A stretch of DNA of 64,000 bases from Brevibacterium yomogidense (GTDB taxonomy: Bacteria; Actinomycetota; Actinomycetes; Actinomycetales; Brevibacteriaceae). Positions within the stretch are counted from its first letter, which is position 1. Each line of letters opens with the position of its first letter. Both the position numbers and the translations under genes were made by a program. The notes under the pieces were generated by a model, which saw only the letters and a program-made list of their open reading frames with translations, was not told the DNA's origin and did not search any database. The stretch spans positions 28,187 to 92,186 of the forward strand of contig NZ_JABASY010000001.1 in assembly GCF_016107685.1 (NCBI RefSeq), given 5' to 3'. Of this stretch, positions 53,413 to 61,977 are shown one piece after another.

Positions 53413-54690
53413 ATGCCCGTAGGACCCCTGAGACGGGTTGTCCGCATCCACCGCAGAGCCGTGCGCCGGACTGCCTGGATCGCCGGGACGCTCGTCGTCC
53501 TGCTCGTCCTGTGGGGCAACGGCATTCACAACATCGGCTCCGCAGGCCATGCCGCGAACGACTCCTGCACGCCGATCGAGGCACAGCCCGAACCGGAGCC
53601 GCCGCGGCTGCCCGGCACACCGCGCGACGAGCTGCCGGACCCCAAGGGCATCCAGGGGCAGACGACGGCGTACACGCAGACGTCCGCGATCGCCCCCGTC
53701 GCCCCGAACCCTGAGCTCAGCCAGCGGCTGCCTGCGACCGTCACCAGCGACGACGGGCCGGAGCAGACCGTCACGGACACGTCCCGCATCCTCGCGCTCA
53801 ACCAGAACGGGGGCCTCGCCGCCGCGGTCGTGGGCCTGGGCCTGGGGTGCAATCTCATCGGCCGTGACATCGCGACGAGCGTCGAGGGTCTCATGCCGGG
53901 CTCCGACGACCTGCCGCTCGTCACGCAGAACGGTCACGAGCTCAACGCGGAGGCGATTCTCGACCTGGCTCCCACCGTCATCATCACGGACACGAGCATC
54001 GGCCCGTACGACACCCAGCTGCAGCTGCGCGATGCCGGTGTGCCGGTCGTCTTCGTGCCGCTGGGCTACGAGGAGGGCGTCCACGGTGTCGCCTCGCAGG
54101 TGCGGGCGGTGGGCGACGCGCTGGGCCTCACCGAACTGGGCGAGCGCCTGGCGGAGCGCACGAACGCGGAGATCAGCCGGACGATCCAGGACATCGGCAG
54201 CACGCAGGCGCCCACGGATCCCGCCGACAAGCCCCGTGTCGTGTTCCTGTACCTGCGCGGGAGCATCTACTACTGGTTCGGCCGCGGTTCCGGCGCGGAC
54301 ACCCTCATCCAGGCGATCGGCGCCCGCGATGTCGCGACGGAGGTCGGTTTCGACGGCATGGCGCCCACGAATGCGGAGGCGCTCGTCAAGGCCGCCCCGG
54401 ACGTCATCGTCGTCATGACGCTGGGTCTCGAATCGGTGGGCGGCGTCGACGAGGCGGTCCAGCTGCCCGGCATCAAGCAGACCCCGGCCGGGAAGAACGG
54501 GCGGCTGGTCGACATGAGCGACTACGAGGTCATGAGCTTCGGCCCCCGCACCGCGTCCGTGCTCGCCGCGCTGTCGACCGCCGTCTACGACCCGGAGCAT
54601 TCCTACCAGCCCGCACACGGCCCCGATGCCGTGGAGAAGCGCGTCGACGAGATCCGTCACGACCGCGCTCAGGAAGGAGACGGCGCATGA
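53413..54690 (+). CDS. hmuT: HmuT: heme ABC transporter substrate-binding protein
   Basis: 425 aa, type III (TroA-like) binding fold. Candidate heme ligands matching corynebacterial HmuT are His in TQNGHELNAEAIL and Tyr in RGSIYYWFGRGSG. The N-terminus has one strong membrane segment (TAWIAGTLVVLLVLW). The following region contains NDSC, which is not a proper lipobox, so it may be anchored by an uncleaved helix rather than lipid. It takes heme from HtaA-type proteins and delivers it to HmuUV. GAAGGAC lies upstream of ATG 53413. The stop overlaps hmuU (ATGA). Confidence 0.9.
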   Translation: MPVGPLRRVVRIHRRAVRRTAWIAGTLVVLLVLWGNGIHNIGSAGHAANDSCTPIEAQPEPEPPRLPGTPRDELPDPKGIQGQTTAYTQTSAIAPVAPNPELSQRLPATVTSDDGPEQTVTDTSRILALNQNGGLAAAVVGLGLGCNLIGRDIATSVEGLMPGSDDLPLVTQNGHELNAEAILDLAPTVIITDTSIGPYDTQLQLRDAGVPVVFVPLGYEEGVHGVASQVRAVGDALGLTELGERLAERTNAEISRTIQDIGSTQAPTDPADKPRVVFLYLRGSIYYWFGRGSGADTLIQAIGARDVATEVGFDGMAPTNAEALVKAAPDVIVVMTLGLESVGGVDEAVQLPGIKQTPAGKNGRLVDMSDYEVMSFGPRTASVLAALSTAVYDPEHSYQPAHGPDAVEKRVDEIRHDRAQEGDGA

Positions 54691-55808
54691 CCGTCCGCAC
54701 CCCCGCCGCCGAGGCCCCGGTCACCCCTGCCCGCCCCGCGCCTCCCGTGCGGCGAACCCGTGGTACGGGCCGCACCCCGGTGAGCATCCTCTTCCTCGTC
54801 CTCTCCGTCCTCCTTGTCGCGACGACGCTCGTGTCCGCGATGATCGGGCAGCTGTTCATCCCACCGCTGGAGGTCGTCGGGTCGTTCTTCCGCGGCCTGG
54901 GGCTGAGCTTCTCGTGGCTGCCGGCGCCCAGTCAGGAGTTCGGTCACGAGGCGCTGTGGGAGGTCCGCTTCCCACGCGTCGCGATGACGGTGCTCGTGGG
55001 TGCGGCGCTGGCGATCGCCGGCGCGCTCATGCAGGGCATCTTCGGCAACCCGCTCGCGGAGCCGGGTGTCGTGGGGGTGAGCTCGGGTGCCGCCGTGGGT
55101 GCGAGCTTCGCGATCCTGTTCGGCCTCACGTTCGCCGGTTCCTTCACGGTCCCGCTGTTCGCGTTCGTGTGCGGGCTCGCGACGACGGCGCTCGTCTACG
55201 TGCTGGCGCGGTCGAACGGCCGCACGGAGGTCGTCACCCTCATCCTCACGGGTGTCGCCGTCAACGCCGTGGCGGGTGCGGCGATCGCGTTCATCGTCTT
55301 CAAGGCGCCCACGCAGGCGCGCGAGCAGATCGTGTTCTGGCAGATGGGATCGTTCAACGGCTCCCGCTGGGAGCAGGTGAGCATCATCCTGCCGATCATC
55401 GTTCTCACGTCGATCCTGGCGCTGCTCCTGTCGCGTCAGCTCGACCTCCTGTCGCTGGGCGAGAAGTCCGCCCGCCACCTGGGTGTCAATGTGGAGCGGC
55501 TGCGGATCATCGCGATGGTCTACGTCGCGCTGCTCGTGTCCGCCGCGGTCGCGTTCGCCGGCATCATCGCGTTCGTGGGCCTCGTCGTGCCCCACCTCGT
55601 CCGCATGCTGATAGGCCCCGGCCACCGCGCGCTGCTGCCCGCCTCCCTGCTGGGCGGCGCGGTCCTGCTCGTCATCGCGGACCTGGGCGCGCGCACGCTC
55701 GTCGAGTTCGCGGACCTGCCGATCGGCATGCTCACCTCCCTGGTGGGCGGCCCGTTCTTCTTCTACCTGCTGCGCCGCAGCCGCGCCGCGTCTGGAGGCT
55801 GGGGATGA
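54687..55808 (+). CDS. hmuU: HmuU: heme ABC transporter permease (FecCD family)
   Basis: 373 aa with about nine to ten membrane helices. FecCD landmarks are EVRFPRVAMTVLVGAALAIAG, MQGIFGNPLAEPGVVGVSSG, LSLGEKSARHLGVNVERLR (the ATPase-coupling loop) and FVGLVVPHLVRML. It forms the membrane channel with HmuV. The start overlaps the hmuT stop, and its stop overlaps the hmuV start. The first ~35 residues are a Pro/Arg-rich cytoplasmic extension. Confidence 0.95.
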   Translation: MTVRTPAAEAPVTPARPAPPVRRTRGTGRTPVSILFLVLSVLLVATTLVSAMIGQLFIPPLEVVGSFFRGLGLSFSWLPAPSQEFGHEALWEVRFPRVAMTVLVGAALAIAGALMQGIFGNPLAEPGVVGVSSGAAVGASFAILFGLTFAGSFTVPLFAFVCGLATTALVYVLARSNGRTEVVTLILTGVAVNAVAGAAIAFIVFKAPTQAREQIVFWQMGSFNGSRWEQVSIILPIIVLTSILALLLSRQLDLLSLGEKSARHLGVNVERLRIIAMVYVALLVSAAVAFAGIIAFVGLVVPHLVRMLIGPGHRALLPASLLGGAVLLVIADLGARTLVEFADLPIGMLTSLVGGPFFFYLLRRSRAASGGWG

Positions 55809-56656
55809 TCTCACTGCTCAAGGGGCCGCGCCGACCCTCCCCCACCGCTCCGGGCACACCGCTCATCAGCGTGCGTGACGCCGTCGTGGAGTTCGGCGAC
55901 CGCCGCATCCTCGACGGGATCGACCTCGACATCCGCACGGGCGAGGTGCTCGCGATCGTCGGACCGAACGGCGCCGGCAAGTCGACGCTGCTCAACGTCA
56001 TCACGGGCGACGCGGAGGTGGTCCGCGGCACGGTGTCCGTCGACGGCGCCGCCTGGCACGCATGGTCCGGCCGCGAGCTCGCGATGCGCCGGGCCGTCCT
56101 CCTCCAGCAGGTCGACGTGTCGTTCCCGTTCACCGCGCTCGAGGTCGCAGAGATGGGCCGGTCCCCGTGGGCCAACCTGCCGGAGTCGCAGCACGACGGC
56201 CGGATCGTCGCAGGCGCGCTGGCCCGGACGGAGACGCAGGCCTTCACCGCGCGGAAGTACTCGTCGCTGTCCGGCGGCGAGCGCGCGCGCGTCGCCCTGT
56301 CCCGCGTCCTGTCGCAGACCGCCGCGGCGATGCTGCTCGACGAGCCGACGGCGGCGCTGGACATCCGCCACCAGGAGACCGTGCTCACGACCGCCCGGCA
56401 GTACGCGCGGACCGGCTGCGCCGTCGTCGTCATCATCCACGACCTGGACCTGGCCGGCGCGTACGCGGATCGGGTCGCGGTGCTGTCTAACGGCCTCATC
56501 GTCGCCGACGGCGCCCCGGAGGACGTCTTCACCGCCGACCTCCTGTCCCACGTCTACGACTATCCGGTGACCGTCGTCCCGGACCCCACCACGGGCGCAC
56601 CCGTCGTCGTGCCCGTCCGCTCACCCAAGGACACAGTCAAGGAGGAGACGCCATGA
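55805..56656 (+). CDS. hmuV: HmuV: heme ABC transporter ATP-binding protein
   Basis: 283 aa. Walker A GPNGAGKST, Q-loop VLLQQ, signature YSSLSGGERARVALSR, Walker B AAMLLDEPTAALD and H-loop IIHDLDLAGAYADR are all intact. It powers heme import through HmuU. The ATG at 55805 overlaps the hmuU stop. The next gene in turn overlaps its stop behind AAGGAGGAG. Confidence 0.95.
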   Translation: MISLLKGPRRPSPTAPGTPLISVRDAVVEFGDRRILDGIDLDIRTGEVLAIVGPNGAGKSTLLNVITGDAEVVRGTVSVDGAAWHAWSGRELAMRRAVLLQQVDVSFPFTALEVAEMGRSPWANLPESQHDGRIVAGALARTETQAFTARKYSSLSGGERARVALSRVLSQTAAAMLLDEPTAALDIRHQETVLTTARQYARTGCAVVVIIHDLDLAGAYADRVAVLSNGLIVADGAPEDVFTADLLSHVYDYPVTVVPDPTTGAPVVVPVRSPKDTVKEETP

Positions 56657-58095
56657 GGCCCGCACCCGGAGCCACGGCGCACACCCGCCGCACCCACCCC
56701 TCAACCCGCCCCGGCAAGCCCGTCCGCTCCACCCCGCTGTCCGCGATGTCCGCCCTGGGCGCCGCGCTCCTCGTCGCCGCGCTCGCGGTGGCGGGGATCG
56801 TCGGTCTCTCGGCACCCGCGTCCGCTGCGGCGAAGGTGTCCGTGAGCGGCACGCCGTCCGTCGACGGGGAGAGTCAGCTGTCCCTGTCCGGTTCCGGCTA
56901 CCAGTCGGTGCAGGGCGGGTTCGGCGGGATCTACGTGCTGTTCGGCTGGGCCGACGACTCCGGGTCGTGGCGGCCCAGCAACGGCGGCAAGACCGGTGAG
57001 GACTACCGGTACGTGTACGACGACGAGTCCAACCCGACCGGCTACCAGTTGTTCGTCACCTTCCCGGGGTCGTCGACGGCCTCGGCGGCGAACGGGGGCG
57101 AGCTGGCCTCCGACGGCACGTGGAGCGGCACGATCCGCATTCCCGGCGCGCGGTTCACGACCTACGACCGGGCGCAGAACGAGACGACCGTCGACTGCAC
57201 GGAGGTCCAGTGCGGGATCATCACCATCGGGGCGCACGGGGTCGCGAATGCGGGCAACGAGACGTTCACGCCCCTCGACTTCCCTGCCGCCGCAGGTTCC
57301 TCCGACTCCGACGACGGGTCCGCCTCCGACGGGGACGGCACCGCCGCCGAGGTCCCGGCCGCCTCCGACGACTCCCCCGCCGCCGCCTCGGGAGACTCCT
57401 CAGACTCCGCAGGCGCGGGAGACGCAGGTGACGCGGGCGGCACGGCCGACAGCGCGGACTCAGCCGGTACCGCACCGGCCGCCTCCGGAACGGTGGTCGA
57501 CCCTCAGCTGGTCGCGGACCAGCAGCGCCAGCAGACGCTGCTCACCCTGCTCGTGGCGGTGGGGATCGTGCTGGGGCTGTGCGTCATGGCGCTGTCGTTC
57601 GGGGTGGGCGGCTACCTCGCGATGAAGGCGCTGCTGCTGGGTGTGAACCCGGAGGCGCTGGAGAAGGTGCGGCGGAAGCGCGAGGAGCGTGCGGTCCGTG
57701 CCGAGCACAAGCGCCGCAGACGGGTCTCCGCTCTGCGCCGGCGGGAGGAGATCCGCAGCCAGCGCTCCGAGGCCCGCAACGACGGTCGCACGGACCGCGC
57801 CGCGATGGAGAGCCGGAACTCCGGCGCCACAGCGAGAGGAGCGCACAGTTCCCGTGGCTCCGCTGCAGGTGCGACGGTCGCTGGAACGTCCGGGAGCCGG
57901 GAGGCACCGCCGTGGGGCGGTCCTGCACTGCTGCAGTTCTTCGAGGACGACGGGCAGGCCGCCTTGGCGCAGAAGGGCCGGAAGGCGCAGAACGTGCAGA
58001 AGCAGAACGCGTCCACGATCGTGCTCGATCGGGTGGATGAGCTCGATCACAGGGACGACTTCGATCGGGTGGCTGACAGAGAGGAGACCTCGTGA
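56653..58095 (+). CDS. Secreted/membrane protein with Ig-like domain in the heme operon (unknown)
   Basis: 480 aa. Signal peptide (ALGAALLVAALAVAGIVGLSAPASAA). An extracellular beta-sandwich (~60-215) starts VSVSGTPSVDGESQLSLSGSGY and ends EVQCGIITIGAHG...ETFTPLDF, a pattern like neocarzinostatin/Ig-type domains with a Cys pair (VDCTEVQC). An Asp/Ser/Ala-rich stalk follows, then one membrane helix (LLTLLVAVGIVLGLCVMALSF) and an unusually long (~140 aa) basic cytoplasmic tail (RRKREERAVRAEHKRRRR). It is co-translated between hmuV and the two-domain HtaA gene, so it probably serves heme uptake. I cannot name its function. Confidence 0.75.
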   Translation: MRPAPGATAHTRRTHPSTRPGKPVRSTPLSAMSALGAALLVAALAVAGIVGLSAPASAAAKVSVSGTPSVDGESQLSLSGSGYQSVQGGFGGIYVLFGWADDSGSWRPSNGGKTGEDYRYVYDDESNPTGYQLFVTFPGSSTASAANGGELASDGTWSGTIRIPGARFTTYDRAQNETTVDCTEVQCGIITIGAHGVANAGNETFTPLDFPAAAGSSDSDDGSASDGDGTAAEVPAASDDSPAAASGDSSDSAGAGDAGDAGGTADSADSAGTAPAASGTVVDPQLVADQQRQQTLLTLLVAVGIVLGLCVMALSFGVGGYLAMKALLLGVNPEALEKVRRKREERAVRAEHKRRRRVSALRRREEIRSQRSEARNDGRTDRAAMESRNSGATARGAHSSRGSAAGATVAGTSGSREAPPWGGPALLQFFEDDGQAALAQKGRKAQNVQKQNASTIVLDRVDELDHRDDFDRVADREETS

Positions 58096-60788
58096 GGAAC
58101 CACAGTAAGCCGGCGGCTCTCGCGGCGCGGTCGGGGCTCACGAAGCCGACCGTCTCCACGCAGCGGACCACTCTTCCCGGCCTGCGGGCTCTCACGAAGC
58201 GGCTGAGCGCCGGTACGGGTGCCGCGGCACTGGTCGCGGCGGTCGGTCTGGTCGGCGGTGCTGCACCGGCCGCGGCGACCTCGACGGCTGCGACTTCGAC
58301 GGCGGGGACCACGGAGGATGCGACGTTCAGCTGGGCGGTGAATGAGGAGTCCGGCGGCGGTGCGTTCTTCGGCGGCGCGAACTGGATGGTCGCAGGAGAA
58401 GTGGGCGACGTCCACGGGGAACGGGACCGGGGCTCGAGCGTGTGGGACGAGCAGGACGAGAAGCACTACTCGGCGAAGGCCGGCAACACGACGATCACCC
58501 GCCCGGACGCAGGCGGGAACCAGGTGCCCGCCACCTGGGCGGACCGCAACACCGACGCGGCCGGCAAGCGTCTCACGACGGCTGCCGGGTCGAGCTCGTG
58601 GAACCAGGCGAACATCTCGTCCGGCAGCGGCACGGTCGATCCCTCGACGAACTCCGCGGAGATCCGGTGGGACGGATCCTTCACGCTCGTCTACTACGGC
58701 GGGATGACGTACTGGACGATCAACGACCCGAAACTCGTCGTGAGCAACGGGACGGGGACGATCACCGGGACGCTGTCCGGCTACGGCGCGGACATGAACG
58801 ATCTGTCGAAGTGGGTGATGCTCGACGACCGGCCGCACGCGACGATCGCGGAGCTCACCGACGTGGACGTCACCGATTCCGGGATCACGGTCACCCCGGA
58901 GTACGCCGGGGTGGAGATCGACGTCGAACCCGATGGCCCGTCCGGCCCGCAGGACCGGGAGAAGAACGGGTGGGGGTCGTTCCCGCAGGACTGGATCGAC
59001 TTCAACGTGGGCACGGGTCAGGCGGCGTACTGGTACACCTCTGGCGGTCAGGTCGACGTGAAGAAGACCGCCGCGCCCGTCACGATCGACTACTCGACGG
59101 ATGCGCTCGAGTTCCTGGAACCCGGGAGCGCACCCGGGGCCCCGGTCGACGTGGCCGCCTCCCAGGACTCGAGCAACTCCTCGACGATCAGCTGGGCACG
59201 ACCGACGGCCTCGGGAACGGGTTCCGACACGACCTCAGCCGGCTCGGTGCCCCCGGCCTACCAGGTCCAGTGGGCGACGGGCGAGCGCAGTGAGACGAAC
59301 GCCGGCAACGACGGCGACTGGACCGGCCGGACGGTGAGCGGGGCGGTGACGTCGACGACGGCCTCGGGCCTGGAACCGGCGACCACCCACACGGCTCGCG
59401 TCCGCTCGATGAACCACGACGAGGGCGAGTCCGGCAGCGCCTATTCGCTGTCCAGCGACTGGCGGTACGTGACGTTCACGACCGCGGAGCGCTCCACCCC
59501 CTCCCCCGCCCCCACGCCGGAACCTCCTGAGGACGACGTTGAGAACGACGGAGGCGACGGCGACGGCACGGGCGACGACGCTCCCGGTGCGGGCGACGGC
59601 GCGGTGTTCCGCTGGTCGATGAACCGGGAGGCGGGCTCCGGCGCGTACTTCGGCGGATGCAACTTCCTGTCCGCCGGGATCTCCGGCGACCACGGGTCGT
59701 CGCAGGTGTGGGCGGATGACGCGCTCTACAGCTCCTCGGACGGTGCGACGACGATCCGGAAGGCAGACGCCTCGGGCGGGTGGACGGAGGCGAGCTGGTC
59801 GACGAAGTGCGAGGACCGCAACGGGGCGACGCTGTCGACGAACGGCAAGGACCAGTGGTCGGAGCAGCAGGTCGTCATCACCGGCGGCGAGCGGGAAGAG
59901 CTGCCCGGCGGTGGCGAGCGCATCGCGTGGGACGGCGGCTTCACCGTCGTGTTCTACGGCGGCCTCACCTACTGGTGGGCGCAGGACCCCGTACTGGAGG
60001 TCGACGCGGACGGCAACGGCACGGTGACGGCGACCGCCGGCGGCTACGGCGCCTCGATGTACGACGCGTCGCAGTGGGGTGCACTCGACGAACGCACCCT
60101 CACCCTCGCGACACTGCGCGGTGTCGACACGGAGGCGGCCGACGCGGACGGCGGCTTCACCGTCACCCCCGACTACCTGGGTGTCGAATACGACGGCACC
60201 GGCGGCGAGGGCGACGCCGGCGACAGCCGGGTGGGCAGCGAGGAGGGCAACCCGACCCAGCAGGTGCCGAAAACCGCGGACAACGAAGCGCACTGGGGTG
60301 CGTTCCCCCGCGACTTCGTCGACTTCCAGGACGAGACCGGCCAGTTCTCCTACTGGTTCTCCTCCGGCGGGCAGCGCGACCCGTTCAAGCCGGCGGAGCC
60401 GCTCACCGTCGCCTACTCGGACGACTACGACCAGGGGCCGGGCGACTACTCCGGTGAAGGGGCCGGCCGATCCGCAGGCCCCGGCGGACACGGTGCCGGA
60501 GGAGGCACAGCGGGCGGGGGCGGTGACGGGGACCCGGCCGCGGCCTCGGCGACGGATCCGACATCCGGGAAGAAGCCCGGCGACGGTGCCTCACCCGCGG
60601 ATGCCGACTTCGACGAGGACCGGTCCGCGTTCTCCCAGATGGCGCAGGACGCCGCCGGAGACCCCCGCCTGTCCACCCGCACCTGTGTCATCGCGGGACT
60701 CACAGCAGGTGCCGGCCTTGCGGCGACGATCACATCAGTGGTCTACTTCCGCAGAAGGCTGGGCCTCGACCCGAGGATGTTCCTATGA
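58092..60788 (+). CDS. Membrane-anchored protein with two HtaA-like domains
   Basis: 898 aa. N-terminal signal segment; HtaA-like domain 1 (~70-345) is very similar to that of the wall protein at 50815. A fibronectin III-like domain follows (~350-470, ending SSDWRYVTFTTAE), then HtaA-like domain 2 (~500-800) with RWSMNREAGSGAYFGG, DGGFTVVFYGGLTYWW and FPRDFVDFQDETGQFSYWFSSGG. A Gly-rich stretch and a C-terminal helix (CVIAGLTAGAGLAATITSVVYF) with RRR end the protein. It is a likely intermediate in heme transfer from wall to HmuT. The GTG start overlaps the upstream stop (GTGA). Confidence 0.82.
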   Translation: MRNHSKPAALAARSGLTKPTVSTQRTTLPGLRALTKRLSAGTGAAALVAAVGLVGGAAPAAATSTAATSTAGTTEDATFSWAVNEESGGGAFFGGANWMVAGEVGDVHGERDRGSSVWDEQDEKHYSAKAGNTTITRPDAGGNQVPATWADRNTDAAGKRLTTAAGSSSWNQANISSGSGTVDPSTNSAEIRWDGSFTLVYYGGMTYWTINDPKLVVSNGTGTITGTLSGYGADMNDLSKWVMLDDRPHATIAELTDVDVTDSGITVTPEYAGVEIDVEPDGPSGPQDREKNGWGSFPQDWIDFNVGTGQAAYWYTSGGQVDVKKTAAPVTIDYSTDALEFLEPGSAPGAPVDVAASQDSSNSSTISWARPTASGTGSDTTSAGSVPPAYQVQWATGERSETNAGNDGDWTGRTVSGAVTSTTASGLEPATTHTARVRSMNHDEGESGSAYSLSSDWRYVTFTTAERSTPSPAPTPEPPEDDVENDGGDGDGTGDDAPGAGDGAVFRWSMNREAGSGAYFGGCNFLSAGISGDHGSSQVWADDALYSSSDGATTIRKADASGGWTEASWSTKCEDRNGATLSTNGKDQWSEQQVVITGGEREELPGGGERIAWDGGFTVVFYGGLTYWWAQDPVLEVDADGNGTVTATAGGYGASMYDASQWGALDERTLTLATLRGVDTEAADADGGFTVTPDYLGVEYDGTGGEGDAGDSRVGSEEGNPTQQVPKTADNEAHWGAFPRDFVDFQDETGQFSYWFSSGGQRDPFKPAEPLTVAYSDDYDQGPGDYSGEGAGRSAGPGGHGAGGGTAGGGGDGDPAAASATDPTSGKKPGDGASPADADFDEDRSAFSQMAQDAAGDPRLSTRTCVIAGLTAGAGLAATITSVVYFRRRLGLDPRMFL

Positions 60789-60835
60789 CCGTGCGACGAC
60801 GCACCGACACGACCACCCACCCTGAGGAGACCCCC

Positions 60836-61477
60836 ATGACCGCAGTCGATTCACGACCAGCCGACACCGCTTTCGCCGCACGGGTGAAGACCGAGACGCA
60901 GGACGCGCATGATGAGGCCGAGCATTCGGCGTTCATGGGCGAACTGCTGGGCGGGAAGCTGGACCGGCGCGCCTACGTCGCGCTGCTCGAGCAGTACCTG
61001 CACCTCTACCGCGCCCTCGAGGCGACGGAGCGGCGATTCGTGGACGCCCCGGAGCTTGCTGGGGTCCTCGACACGCGCCTCGACCGGGTGGAGTCCTTGG
61101 AGGCCGACCTCGCGGACCTGTTGGAAGGAGCCGCTCCCGCCGAGCCCACGCAGGCGACCCAGGAGTACGTCGACCGCCTCACCGCGCTGCCGGACGGCGC
61201 CCCGGAACGCTACTTCGCCCACCACTACCTGCGGTACCTGGGCGACCTGTCCGGCGGCCAGGTGATCGGCAGGCTCGCCGCCCGCCACTACGACATCCCC
61301 AAGGAGTCGCTGCGGACGTGGAGGTTCGACGGCATCGAGAAGCACAAGCCGTACAAGGACCAGTACCGTGCCGCCCTCGACTCCGCTCCGCTCACCGACG
61401 CCCAGCGGGACGCGTTCATCGACGAGGCGCAGGAAGGATTCCTCCTGGCGAAGAGGCTGTTCGACTCTTTGGCGTGA
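60836..61477 (+). CDS. hmuO: HmuO: heme oxygenase
   Basis: 213 aa. The axial heme ligand is His25 in QDAHDEAEHSAFM, matching His20 of C. diphtheriae HmuO. The distal helix glycines are in LGDLSGGQVIGR. It opens imported heme to biliverdin, CO and free iron. ATG 60836 is supported by GAGGAGA and family length. ATG 60785 also has a fair Shine-Dalgarno sequence (GAGGA) and overlaps the upstream stop (ATGA), and would add 17 residues. It is the last gene of the hmu operon; a terminator follows at 61539. Confidence 0.94.
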   Translation: MTAVDSRPADTAFAARVKTETQDAHDEAEHSAFMGELLGGKLDRRAYVALLEQYLHLYRALEATERRFVDAPELAGVLDTRLDRVESLEADLADLLEGAAPAEPTQATQEYVDRLTALPDGAPERYFAHHYLRYLGDLSGGQVIGRLAARHYDIPKESLRTWRFDGIEKHKPYKDQYRAALDSAPLTDAQRDAFIDEAQEGFLLAKRLFDSLA

Positions 61478-61977
61478 GGGGATGCGGCCGCGCCTGACAT
61501 GTCCTGAACTCCCCTGAGATCCGCTGAACCTCCCTGGACCCCCGTGCCGATCCGGTGCGGGGGTTCGTCGTGCCCTGTTTGTCCCGTGAACGACGCGCAT
61601 TCAGTGGTCGGTGAGAGAACGCGAAGGACCTTGACAGTTATCTGATCGTTATACTCAGTCGCGGTCATGTCACGGAACGATCACGCGCGTCTCCGTGCGG
61701 AAGGACGGTCCCGACCCCACGTTCAGGGTCTGTTCAGCCTCTTTCGCCTCCCTGCGCTGAAGCGGTGTTTCCGCGTGTTCCAGGCCTTCGGTCGCTTGTG
61801 TCGCGTCTTCCGCGGATGCCACCGTGGTCCCCGCGCCGAACCTCGGTCGCCAGGCCGAACCTCGGCCCACAGGCCGAACGCGCCGCGCCCACAGGGGCGC
61901 CTCGAACCATCGCGTCAGAGCACATCGCTGCCGCACGCGATCACGCCCGCCCGAACAGCACGAATGGAGCACGCGCC
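61478..61977 (+). other. Terminator plus long leader of a secreted protein gene
   Basis: 500 bp. The hmuO terminator (61539-61565) is followed by TTGACA at 61631-61636 and TATACT at 61650-61655. These are good hexamers but only 13 bp apart. Then come ~310 nt before the next gene, with GGCCGAACCTCGG-like repeats (about 61850-61880). A short frame from ATG 61667 has poor codon bias and no family resemblance. I do not recognise a riboswitch. Confidence 0.45.
61539..61565 (+). terminator. hmuO terminator
   Basis: ACCCCCG (61539-61545) pairs with CGGGGGT (61559-61565), with inner TGCCG/CGGTG-like pairing, followed by TCG and TTTG further on. Confidence 0.65.

Noticed and set aside
61631..61655. 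TTGACA...TATACT promoter
   Set aside because: The hexamers are excellent but the spacer is 13 bp instead of about 17, so it is only mentioned, not called as a promoter.
61660..61977. Possible c-di-AMP (ydaO) riboswitch before the lysozyme-like gene
   Set aside because: The genetic context fits, but the conserved core sequences of that class were not found.
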